A stretch of DNA of 64,000 bases from Haematobia irritans. Taxonomy: Eukaryota > Arthropoda > Insecta > Diptera > Muscidae. Both the position numbers and the translations under genes were made by a program. The notes under the pieces were generated by a model that was given only the letters and a program-made list of their open reading frames with translations, was not told the origin of the DNA and did no database searches. The DNA lies in assembly GCF_050003625.1 (NCBI RefSeq), contig NC_134397.1:266408070-266472069 (forward strand), read 5' to 3'. Each line of letters opens with the position of its first letter. Position 1 is the first letter of the stretch. Shown piece after piece: positions 40,639 to 51,170 of this stretch.

Positions 40639-41871
40639 CGAGGGCAGTTCGGAAACTTCTTAGCCTAGCACAAACAGCGCGGTATAAAAAGAAAAAAGTT
40701 AAGTGTTTTGGAAACTTCCATCTCTCTTATGAACAAATGTAAGATTTTGTTTCGATCTGGCAACTCGTTTATATAGAAAGAGGTGTTCAAAAAACACGCA
40801 TCCGCAATTTTTTTACAATGGAAAAATTAGAAATGCATGCAGTCATTAAATATTTACATAAAAAAGAAAGAAAGAAATGCATAATGATATGGTGAATGTG
40901 TTAGGTGAAAGTGCTCCTTCATATGCAACAGTAAAAAATTGGGTTGGTGAATTTAAACGTGGTCGTACAAGCACTTAAGATGAACCACGTGGACGTCCAA
41001 AATCAGCAACAACAACAGAATTTGTAGCCAAAGTGCATGATTTGGTATTAAATGATCGACGAATAAAAGTGCGTGAAAATGCTAATATCATGGGCATCTC
41101 AAATGATCGAGTCCATTTAATTTTGCATGAAGAACTACAGATGAAAAAGCTTTCTGCAAGATGGGTGCCGCATTTGTTAATAGTCGACCAAAAACGCATA
41201 AGAATGAATATTTCTCAAGCTCGTTTCATAACTGTTGATTAGACATGGATCCACCACTATATTCCAGAGACAAAAGAACAATCCAAACAATGGACTGAAG
41301 CTGTAAGAAGTGCCCCAAAGAAGGCAAAAACAATTCAATCGGCTGGTAAGGTTATTACACCGGTTTTTGGGACTTCAAAGGTATTTTATTGATTGACTAT
41401 CTGCAAAAAGGTAAAACAATAAATTCAGAGTACTATTGCAACCTTTTGGATCAATTAAATGTACAAATTCGAGAAAAACGTCCTGGCCTACAACACAAAA
41501 GTGTTTTAACAATGGCTAAAACACAAGAGTGTTTTAACAATGGCTAAAATCAACGAATTAAAGTACGAGTTGCTTGACCATCCACCTTATTCTCCTGATT
41601 TAGCTCCCAGTGACTTTTACTTGTTCCCAAATCTAAAAAAATCCTTGCTGGCAACAAGCGTTTTACCTCAAATGAAGATGTAATTGCAGTTGTAAACCAC
41701 TATTTTGAAGACCTTGAGGAAAACTATTTTAATCAAGGGATAGAGTTGCTAGAAAAGCGTTGGACTAAGTGTAATGAAGTTGCAGGAGATTATATTGAAA
41801 AATAAAAATACTTTTGAAAAACAAACTATTCTCTTTCATTGATAGACTAAAAAGTTTCCGAACCGCCCTCG
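40639..41871 (+). mobile_element. mariner transposon (DD34D type), inactive
   Basis: Inverted ends CGAGGGCAGTTCGGAAACTT and, from the right, CGAGGGCGGTTCGGAAACTT, with TA at 40637-40638 and 41872-41873. The single transposase frame is broken by several mutations. Length is about 1.23 kb, normal for mariner. Confidence 0.92.
40818..41805 (+). pseudogene. Broken mariner transposase
   Basis: Reading resumes in pieces between a frame change near 40870 and stops at TAA 40976-40978 and TAG 41240-41242. The second stop directly follows the first catalytic Asp (ITVD). The PYSPDLAPSDFYLFPNLKKS block with the third catalytic Asp remains, in a shifted frame. The segment expected to carry the second catalytic Asp is absent; a 28-bp tandem duplication (AAGTGTTTTAACAATGGCTA class, near 41500) lies at that point. 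Confidence 0.9.
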
Positions 41872-41873
41872 TA

Positions 41874-42424
41874 TGAACGATTAATATCTATCGCCCTATA
41901 TACATTTATACGGCCACATTGACAAAAGTTGTACACGTATTTACTTTAAATGTAACACTTGGAGTATAATTGACAACAATTAGAAAGCACATGGACATTT
42001 TAAAATGGCCAATCAAATCTAAAAATGAATAAAAAAACGAAACAAAAATAAAGAACTCAAAAAGATAAAACTATTGTGAGCCATTTGCTTTTATAGTTGC
42101 CTATTTGGTACGTTTGAATTGGAATAATTTTTGTCCTTTATCTACGTCATTTAGGGATGCCAAGGTAGAATTTTCAGATTCACTTTTGGTAACCTGTGCC
42201 ACTTTTTTTTGCCCAGAATGAGTGCATAAGTACAATGAAATGAAACTCCTATTATGCAAAAAGGTCGATGTCTCAAACGAGTCATTGAAAATGAACGAAG
42301 GCAATGCACAGTGGTCGGTGGTATATGGAGTTAGCGGCCAAAAATACTTCCAGTATAGGTAGCATCGTGAAACTTCGGTCACGGCTTTATAATTATGTCA
42401 GGACTATTTAATGATAAAATGGGA
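41874..42424. other. Intergenic, no gene recognised
   Basis: The 93-codon minus-strand frame at 42101-42382 shows no domain and no supporting context. The sequence does not match the repeats found elsewhere in the window. Confidence 0.4.
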
Positions 42425-43140
42425 TTGAATGATGACGTTTTGGTATAGCCCCCCCATATAGACCGATCTCCCGATTTTACTTCTTGGGCTTCTAGAAACT
42501 GTATTTTCTATCCGATTTGGCTGAAAATTGAAATCTAAAGGTATATTAGGACCAAACATAGGTGTGCTAAAAATGGTGTGTATCGGTCCATGTTTTGGTA
42601 TAGCCCCCATATAAACCGATCTCCCAATTTTACTTCTTGAGCTTCTAGGAACCATAGTTTCTATCCGATTTCCCTGAAATTGGAAATCCACAGGTATTTT
42701 AGGACCACAAATAAGAGTGCCAAAAATTGTGTCTATCGGTTTATGTATTTATATACCCCCATATAGACCGATATCCCGATTTTACTTCTTGGACTTCTAG
42801 AAACCGTATTTTCAATCCGATTTGCCTTAAACTTGAAATACAGAGGTATTTCAGGACCACAAATAGGTGTTAAGAAAATGATGGTTATAGTTTATTGTGT
42901 TGGTATAGCCCCTATATATACCGATCTTCCAATTTTATTTTTTCGGCTTCTAGAAAACGTACTTTCTATTCGGTTTGCCTAAATTCAAAATCTAGAATTA
43001 TTTTAAGATCACAAATAGATGTAACGGAAATGAGGTGAATCAGTCCATGTGTTGGTATAACCCACGTATAGACCGACCTCACGATTTTACTCCAAGGGCA
43101 GTACTTTTTATCCGATTTTCATGAAGTTGTAAAACAAGAT
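42425..43140 (+). mobile_element. Decayed DINE-like internal repeats (type C class)
   Basis: Four to five diverged units of about 155 bp carry TTTGGTATAGCCCCCATAT, AACCGATCTCCCAATTTTAC and TTCTATCCGATT. Neither the 5' hairpin nor the 3' stem-loop is present. The 95-codon minus-strand frame here is a repeat artefact. Confidence 0.65.
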
Positions 43141-44054
43141 TGTTTTGCAAATTCGCCCTATTTTCATCGATATATTTTGAACCACTTAACTTGTCATAGA
43201 TCTTATTATACACGTTTGTTCGACATCCCAATACCTAACATTCAAGTACAAACAACGATATAATCGGATATTTTTAGCTCGAGGTATAATTTGTTTAGCG
43301 AAAAAAAGTCAGAAAAAACTAAAAATAACGGGATATCTCAAAAACGGTTTCATAAATTTTTTTTAACTTTCATTTTCAAATTCAGCAGGTCAAAATATAT
43401 AAGAAAAATCATCAAGTGTACATTTTCAATGTAAACTAGTGTTAACAAACCCCACACAAAAATTCATATTTGGATATAAAAAAACAAGACCACTTCGGTA
43501 TTAGGGAGATAACACAAAGAGGGGCAAAAGAAAGCAGCTGATTTTTATCAATTTAGAATCTTGAAATATTAACTAATAAACCACAAGAAATCCCATTGGA
43601 GACTTCAGGGGGGAACACAACTAAAACTCCACATAAAATTTACATATAAGGACGAACGAACACGAAACAATGAGACTGACAAAAATTGATTTTATAACAA
43701 ATTTAAAACAAGCTTTATACATTTTTTTATTTTATAATATAGTTAAAACCATTTAGTTCAATATTTATTTCGATATAAGTTTTCTTTCTTTTGTTTTATT
43801 TATTTAAAAGTGCACTTAATTTTATACTTTTTCACACTTCAAAAACCAACTGCTTACTTGATCTCTCTTTTGAATCCGTTCTTAAAGAGTACAGATGGAA
43901 TAAAACAAAAACAAATACACATTGTAAAACCTTGTTTGCATAAGAAACAGTGATGCCACACTTTTTGAAAAATTTCTAACTTTGATTTTTTATTTTTGGC
44001 CAAAGGGATCGACCACTGTGCAATGGGGTAGTATAGAAAGTATCCTAAGTTACT
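43141..44054. other. AT-rich intergenic sequence
   Basis: Nothing recognisable: no frame with a domain and no terminal repeats. Confidence 0.4.
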
Positions 44055-44330
44055 TTACTTAGTTTTACTGAAAATCGTTTCGAATCGATAACACGAATGT
44101 TTGCTGGTCCCACTAATGCCACATGACGATCTTGCAATGCTGTACAATAATGGTCTCCGGAACAACATCTGATTTTCTACGACCTCCACGAAATTCGACT
44201 TGGTATGAACTACGACCTCGGTTGAATCCTCCATACCATAGATAAGCACGATTCCTTGACGGATCTCCATCGCCAAATAATGAACTAAGTTCATCGTTGC
44301 ACTGTTGTTGAATTAATCCATGTCAAAAGT
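44055..44330 (-). pseudogene. Fossil mariner transposase, N-terminal DNA-binding region
   Basis: In one minus-strand frame (about 44319 to 44115): GLIQQQCNDELSSLFGDGDP, then WYGGFNRGRSSYQVEFRGGR and VVPETI. The neighbouring frame gives CGISGTSKHS. These match the N-terminal helix-turn-helix layout of mariner transposases. Frameshifts and a stop break it and no catalytic domain remains. The 79-codon frame at 44055-44294 is partly out of register with this homology. Confidence 0.7.
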
Positions 44331-45366
44331 TATAAAAGTAATCTCACGAAAATATTCACGACTTAATTCCCTTTTTTGCTATAAACACAAATAGCGCTCG
44401 TATGTCAGAATGTTCGGAGTACTTATAACTTAAAAATGTCAAGCTTTACGATAGAGCTATAAGTTGCCAGATTGCAACACTGCAAGGTTCCCCAATCCCA
44501 AACTATAAAAGACAACCCTCATAATTATGAAGCGGCGATGAAATCCGTATATAATGCCTGTAATATATTTTCTATCAAATTCATCCAAATAATTCCTTAA
44601 ACAGAAGGCAATCTCTAAATGATTATTTTTACTCCCAATTAGATGCGTTGTGCCTTTTTTTATTTTGCACATCTAAATCCATGGCTTTAAAATCCTTTTC
44701 TCAGCAAAAATATCAAAAATAAAAAGAGACACCAAACCAAATGTTCATAAACTTTTGTCTACGTGTGTCATGGGCTGCACGATAATCGTGTGTGTTCTTC
44801 TAAGTGCGTTGGCATGGCCATCATCTTCACCATAATTGGAGAAATTTGTACACACAGAGATCCTTGGTGAACACACAAATGTCTTAAATGGACCAAAACG
44901 TTTATGAAACGAATGAGTTAATATCACCATTTTGGGGTTTCACAAATGTCACAAAGGTGGTGACACATGTGGGTAGTGGTTATCATTTAAAGTTTCCTAG
45001 CCAATGTAGTGTGACTGATTCGAGAAATGTGTAAGGAATACTAGAGTTAGGAAACCAAGTTTTAAGGAGTCGATGGAGACAAGGGTTTTGTTTAAATTTG
45101 TCCCCTGAGACAAAATTTCCACAATTTTATTTCAATGAACAAGTTATTGTAAATTTTTATTCTAAGAAGAATTGCGAGACATACTAAATAACTAATATAT
45201 TTGCATAATAAACAAATTTTCGAAACATTCAATTATTTAAATGAAAGAAAAAAAAAAAAAAGATTTTTGGAGAAACACCAACATTTTTGTGAAATTGCTT
45301 TTGCTAATATGTCCTTAGAAATGCATCCTTAAGAGAAAAGGATATTAATCGTCCCCAAAAAAAAAA
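44331..45366. other. Intergenic, no gene recognised
   Basis: The frames at 44457-44672 and 44745-44930 (minus strand) have no known domain. The sequence is AT-rich and appears non-repetitive within the window. Confidence 0.4.
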
Positions 45367-46800
45367 CAAGTAAAGAAAGTCTAAAGTCGGGCGGTGCCGA
45401 CTATATTATACCCTGCACCACTTTGTAGATCTAAATTTTCGATACCATATCACATCCGTCAAATGTGTTGGAGGCTATATATAAAGGTTTATCCCAAATA
45501 TATACATTTAAATATCACTCGATCTGGAAGAATTTGATAGACTTCTAGAAAATCTATAGACTCAAAATTTAAGAAGGCTAATGCACTAGGGTGGAACACA
45601 ATGTTAGTAAAAAAATATGGGAAACGTTTAAATCTGAAGCAATTTTAAGGAAACTTCGAAAAAGTTTATTTATGATTTATCGCTCGATATATATGTATTA
45701 CAAGTTTAGGAAAATTAGAGTGAGTTTTACAACTTTTCGACTAAGCAGTGGCGATTTTACAAGGAAAATGTTGGTATTTTGACCATTTTTGTCGAAATCA
45801 GAAAAAACATATATATGGGAGCTATATCTAAATCTTAACCGATTTCAACCAAATTTGGCACGCATAGCTAGAATGCTAAATCTACTCCCTGTGCAAAATT
45901 TCAACCAAATTGGGCCAAAACTCAGGCTTCTGGGCCATATAAGTCCATATCGGCCGAAAAATATATATGGAAGCTATATCTAAATCTGAACCGATTTCAA
46001 TCAAATTTGGCACACATGACTATACTACCAATTGTGCTCCTTGTGCAAAATTTCAAGCTCATCGGGATAAAACTCTGTCTTTTGGGTCCATATAAGTGCA
46101 TATCGGGCGAAAGATATATATGGGAGCTATATCTAAATCTGAACCGATTTCAACCAAATTTGGCATACATAGCTACAATGCTAAATCTACTCCTTGTGCA
46201 AAATTTCAACTAAATCGGAGCAAAAAATTGGCCTCTGTGGTCATATGAGTGTAAATAGGGCGAAAGCTATATATGGGAGCTATATATAAATCTGAACCGA
46301 TTTCAATGAAATTTGGCACGCATAGCTAGAATGCTAAATCTACTCCCTGTGCAAAATTTCAACCAAATTGGGTCAAAACTTTAGCTTTTAGGACCATATT
46401 AGTCCATATCGGGCGAAAGATATATATGGGAGCTATATCTAAATCTGAACCGATTTCAATAAAATTTGGCACACTTGACTATAGTACTAATTGTTCTTCT
46501 TTTGCAAAATTTTAAGCAAATTAGGGTAAAACTCTGGCTTCTGGGGCCATATAAGTCCATATCGGGCGAAATATATATATGGGAGCTATATCTAAATCTG
46601 AACCGATTTCTTCCAAAATCAATAGGGATCTATTCTGAGCCAAAACACATACTTGTGCCAAATTTGAAGTCGATTGGACTAAAACTGCGACCTAGATTTT
46701 GATTACAAAAATGTGTTCACGGACAGACGGACAGACGGACATCGCTATATCGACTCAGGAACCCACCATGAGCATTTTCCACAGTGTGGAGCAGGGTATA
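45367..46800 (-). mobile_element. DINE-like element type B (B5)
   Basis: The 3' terminus is at the left (CAAGTAAAGAAAGTCTAAAG), and the 5' hairpin end at the right (CACAGTGTGGAGCAGGGTATA, shortened). GTCC/GTCT runs lie near 46725. About six internal repeats carry TATATGGGAGCTATATCTAA. It lies head to head with the next element. The repeated short frames are artefacts. Confidence 0.82.
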
Positions 46801-46831
46801 AAAATCAAAAACCAAAAACCGAAAAATTTAT

Positions 46832-47777
46832 TATACCCTGCGCCACACTGTGGAACAGGGTATTATAAGTTAGTGCATATGTTTGCAACACCCAGAAGGA
46901 GACGAGATAGACACATGGTGTCTTTGGCAAAAATGCTCAGGGTGGGCTCTTGAGTCGATATAGCCATGTTCGTCTGTCCGTGAACACATTTTTGTAATCA
47001 AAGTCTAGGTCGCAGTTTTAGTCCAATCGACTTCAAATTTGGCACAAGTATGTTTTTTGCCTCAGAATAGATACCTATTGATTTTGGAAGAAATCGGTTC
47101 AGATTTAGATATAGCTCCCATATATATATATATATATATTTCGCCCGATATGGACTTATATGGCTCCAGAAGCCAGAGTTTTACCCTAATTTGCTTAAAA
47201 TTTTGCACAAGAAGAACAATTAGTACTAAAGTCAAGTGTGCCAAATTTTATTGAAATCGGTTCAGATTTAGATATAGCTCCCATATATATCTTTCGCCCG
47301 ATATGGACTATAACGGTCCCAGAAGCTAGACTTTTACCCCAATTTGGTTGAAATTTTGCACTAGGAGTACAATTAGTAGTGTAGTTAAGTATGCCAAACT
47401 TTATTGAAATCGGTTCAGATTTAGATATAGCTCCCATATATAGCTTTCGCCAGATTTACACTCATACGACCACAGAGGCCAATTTTTTGCTCCGATTTAG
47501 TTGAAATTTTGCACAAGGAGTAGAATTAGCATTGTAGCTATGCGTGCCAAATTTGGTTGAAATCGGTTCAGATTTAGATATAGCTTTCTGATTTCGACAA
47601 AAATGTTCAAAATACCAACATTTTCCTTGTAAAATCGCCACTGCTTAGTCGAAAAGTTGTAAAAGTGACTCTAAATTTCCTAAACTTCTAATACATATAT
47701 ATCGAGCGATAAATCATAAATAAACTTTTGCGAAGTTTCCTTACAATTGCTTCAGATTTACATGTTTCCCATATTTT
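46832..47777 (+). mobile_element. DINE-like element type B (B6), 3'-truncated
   Basis: It starts TATACCCTGCGCCACACTGT and has the shared block CACCCAGAAGGAGACGAGAT. Internal repeats and the AGCGATAAATCATAAATAAA block follow. It stops at CCCATATTTTT, the T tract before the 3' terminal block, where the next type B head begins. Confidence 0.8.
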
Positions 47778-48465
47778 TATGTGCCACACTGTGGAACAGG
47801 GTATTATAAGTTAGTGCATATGTTTGCAACACCCAGAAGGAGACGAGATAGATACATGGTGTCTTTGGCAAAAATGCTCAGGGTGGGCTCTTGAGTCGAT
47901 ATAGCGATGTCCGTAAACATATTTTTGTAATCAGAGTCTTGTTCGCAGTTTTAGTCCAATCGACTTCAAATTTGGCACAAATATGTGTTTTGGCTCAGAA
48001 TAGGTCCCTATTGATTTTCGAAGAAATCGGTTCAGATTTAGATATAGCTCTCATATGTATCTTTCGCCCGAAATGGACTAATACGGTCCCAGAATCCAGA
48101 GTTTTACCCCAATTTGGTTGAAATTTTGCACAGGGAGTAGAATTAGCATTGTAGCTATGCGTGCCAAATTTGGTTGAAATCGGTTCATCGGTCTTGTTCG
48201 CAGTTTTAGTCCAATCGACTTCAAATTTGGCACAAATATGTGTTTTGGCTCAGAATAGGTCCCTATTGATTTTGGAAGAAATCGGTTCAGATTTAGATAT
48301 AGCTCCAATATATAGCTTTCGGCCGATTTACACTCATATGACCACAGAGGCCAATTTTTTGCTCCGATTTAGTTGAAATTTTGCACAGGGAGTAGAATTA
48401 GCAATGTAGCTATGTGTGCCAAATTTGGTTGAAATCGGTTCAGATTTAGATATAGCTCCCATATA

Positions 48466-49773
48466 AAGGGTGATACGGTCAAAATTTGGTCAAGGGAAAA
48501 CGCGTGTAAATCGGTGAAATCGTTTATTTAAAAAATCAAATTAAATTTTTTTTTTCAAGTTCAATTAGTATAAAATTCAGGAAAAATATTCAGTTAGGCT
48601 TTCGATTTTCCAAATCCGAATTGCCGGGCCTCACGCTTGACACCTGCCATCAGATTTTGTACAGCCACCTAGTCCACCTTCTTCGCCGCAGAAAGCCAGT
48701 TTGCCTTGAACTGCTGCTCGTCCTTAGCAGTTTTTTTGGTCTTCTTTAGGTTCCGCTTGACAATAGCCCAGTATTTCTCAATTGGGCGGAGCTCTGGCGT
48801 GTTGGGAGGGTTCTTGTCCTTGGGAAGCAACTGCACGTTGTTGGCGGCGTACCACTCCATGGCCTTTTTACCGTAATGGCAAGATGCCAAATCCGGCCAA
48901 AACAGTACGGAACAACCGTGTTTCTTCAGGAAAGGCAGCAGACGTTTATTCAAACACTCTTTCACGTAAATTTCTTGGTTGACAGTCCCGGAAGCTATGA
49001 AAATGCTGCTTTTCAAGCCACAGGTACAGATGGCTTGCCAAACCAGATAAACCAGATTTCTTTGCGAACTTTGACAGTTTTATGTGCTTGAAAATATCTG
49101 CTACCTTTCCCCTTCCTTTTGCCGTATAAAACTCCTGTCCCGGAAGCTGCTTGTAGTCGGTTTTGACGTAGGTTTCGTCGTCCATTACCGCGCAGTCAAA
49201 CTTCGTCAGCATCGTCGTGTACAGCCTCCGGGATCGCGCTTTGGCCGTCGTATTTTGTTTATCATCGCGATTTGGAGTCACTACCTTCTTGTAAGTCGAT
49301 AGTCCGGCTCGTTTTTTGGCTCGATGCACGGTTGTAGACGATACACCCAGCTTATTTGCGGCATCTCGGAGAGAGAGGTTAGGGTTTCGCTTGAAACTAC
49401 CGGCAACTCTCTTTGTCGTCTCAGCGGCTTCCGGTTTTCGATTTCCCCCCGATCCAGACTTCCTGGCTGTCGACAAACGTTCCCCAAAAACTTTAATTAC
49501 ATTTGTAACGGTTGATTTGGCAACTTTTAGCGATTTTGCCAGCTTTGCGTGCGAGTACCTTGAATTTTTGCGATGCGCGAGCAAAATTTTGATACGCTGC
49601 TCTTCTTGCTTGGACGGCATTTTGACAACTGAAAAGTGAATTCCAAAATCAAAATAGAAACAACGTTCTACACACACACACCTTCAAAATGAGGGGTGTT
49701 CAGGTTTTTTAAATGCAAAATTGAAAGAAATACGTCAAGTTTATATTGACCAAATTTTGACCGTATCACCCTT
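48466..49773 (-). mobile_element. Tc1/mariner DD37E-type transposon, copy 2 (1308 bp)
   Basis: Ends AAGGGTGATACGGTCAAAAT at both sides (inverted), with TA duplicated at 48464-48465 and 49774-49775. It sits in the CCCATATATATG motif of a type B internal repeat. It is 24 bp longer than copy 1, mostly the 21-bp catalytic segment deleted there. Confidence 0.92.
48594..49620 (-). pseudogene. Broken DD37E transposase, copy 2
   Basis: It starts MPSKQEEQRIKILLAH at 49620 and runs open to a frame change near 49050, the same place as in copy 1. The second frame carries LFWPDLASCHYGKKAMEW with the second catalytic Asp and NTPELRPIEKYW with the Glu, 37 residues between them. A premature TAG follows KKVD near 48670, where copy 1 has Lys, and homology continues to the normal stop at 48594-48596. 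The shared frameshift plus a private stop make it inactive. Confidence 0.88.
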
Positions 49774-50411
49774 TATATGTTTTTCTGATTTCGACAAAAA
49801 TGTTCCAAATACCAACATTTTCCTTGTAAAATCGCCACTGCTTAGTCGAAAAGTTGTAAAAATGACTCTAATTTTCCTAAACTTCTAATACATATATATC
49901 GAGCGATAAATCATAAATAAACTTTTGCGAAGTTTCCTTAAAATTGCTTCAGATTTAAATGTTTCCCATATTTTTTACTAACATTGTATTGCATCCTAGT
50001 GCATTAGCCGACTTAAATTTTGAGTCTATAGATTTTGTAGAAGTCTACCAAATTCTGTCCAGATCGAGTGATATTTAAATGTACGTATTTGGGACAAACC
50101 TTTATATATAGCCACCAACACATTTGACGGATGTGATATGGTATCGAAAATTTAGATCTACAATATGGTGCAGGGTATAATATAGTCGGCCCCGCCCGAC
50201 TTTAGACTTTACTTACTTGTTTTTCTTATATCTCCGTGAAAATACGTCCTAGATGGTTTTCGTAAAAATTTGAGAAATCCAAAGTTTCATATGAAAAACT
50301 TATTTTACTCATATATCCGCCAAAAAATCAAAATGTTGATGAAATCCTCAAAAGATACAAATCTTTTTAATTGCCCTTTTTAAGTTAATTCGTGACCACC
50401 TACACAAGCAG

Positions 50412-50650
50412 AGAAGGTGTATGATCAACTCAAAAAAGTTCTGAAAACAAAATGTTATGTTTGGACTGTGAACATGAAACATATTTGTCGCAAAAATGTT
50501 ATTTTCTCAACAAACATACACACGGTTGCCGAAATAATTTTCGAGAAAATAATATTTTTGCGACAAACGGGGAAGATCCCCGTCCGAAAATAACATTTTG
50601 CTCTTGAAACACGTTTGGCGTTATCATTGTCCTTCCCTTGGTGCACAAAT
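50412..50650. mobile_element. Small MITE with a strong internal hairpin
   Basis: About 240 bp inserted between satellite units. It contains TTTGTCGCAAAAATGTTATT (50484-50503) and its near-perfect reverse complement at 50543-50567. A related stretch lies at about 8010-8045. The ends are not firmly defined (a CACAAGCAGAGAAGG-like left end after TA). Confidence 0.5.
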
Positions 50651-50795
50651 CAAATGTGTGAGGGAGTCCTCAAAATATCCAAATTTCTATATGAGAAACA
50701 TAACATTCTCATAACTCCTTAAATATGCGGCCTATAGCGAAAAGGAGCTTGATTCGCGATTACCCCTAAAAAATCCAAATTTTGACGAAATCCTT

Positions 50796-51067
50796 TGATT
50801 TCTGTCCACCATGACAAAACCCAAAAGCATGTCATTTTCAAGATCGGAAAACCAATGGTTGGTCAGAAGCCTCGCAATGAGTTCATCAAGAAAAACACCG
50901 AAGCTAAGCCGCAGGACAGGGAATCGGCACATATGGTAAATCAGGGAGGCGAGGAACCTTCAAGGATATACTCAGTGATAAGAGAGAAGTTCACCAATGT
51001 GGTATCACAATGGACTGAATAGTCTAAGTGAGCCTGATACATCGAGCTGCCACCTAACCTAACCTAA
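50796..51067 (+). mobile_element. Retroposon with (CCTAA)n tail, copy 3
   Basis: The 3' part (from about 50976) is the same as in the copies at 26335 and 38527: GTTCACCAATGTGGTATCAC, AGTGAGCCTGATACATCGAG and CCTAACCTAACCTAAACTAA. About 180 bp upstream is not in the other copies and is open as a 75-codon frame (50795-51022, ending NVVSQWTE). It may be more of the parent element, perhaps LINE coding sequence, or host DNA. No domain is recognised. Confidence 0.6.
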
Positions 51068-51170
51068 ACTAAGCGTCCTAAAGCGAAAAGAAGGTTAATA
51101 CGCGCCCAAATCGGAAATACTAAACTTTATTAAGAAAATCTTCAAAATGCTCATATATTCTTAAATAGGC

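Larger units (their letters stand above)
47779..50219 (+). mobile_element. DINE-like element type B (B7), carrying a DD37E transposon
   Basis: The head GTGCCACACTGTGGAACAGG lacks its first bases. An internal duplication repeats the segment TTCGCAGTTTTAGTCCAATC (near 47943 and 48197). The element is interrupted at 48466-49773 and resumes with TATATGTTTTTCTGATTTCG. It ends with the stem-loop and ACTTG at 50219. Confidence 0.8.
50220..51170 (-). repeat. Diverged 122-bp satellite units in reverse orientation, with two insertions
   Basis: Satellite-like units lie at 50221-50411, 50660-50795 and 51068-51170. They show TTCATATGAAAAACTTATTT, TTAATTCGTGACCACC and AGCGAAAAGGAGCTTGATTC, which are reverse complements of the 1709-3660 unit landmarks. 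They are strongly diverged. Between them lie a MITE (50412-50650) and a tailed retroposon. Confidence 0.65.

Noticed and set aside
42101..42382. A 93-codon minus-strand frame in non-repeat DNA
   Set aside because: No recognisable domain, signal or context. Frames of this length occur by chance in 64 kb.
44055..44294. A hypothetical host gene on the minus strand
   Set aside because: Reading the neighbouring frame shows the N-terminal region of a mariner transposase, broken by frameshifts.
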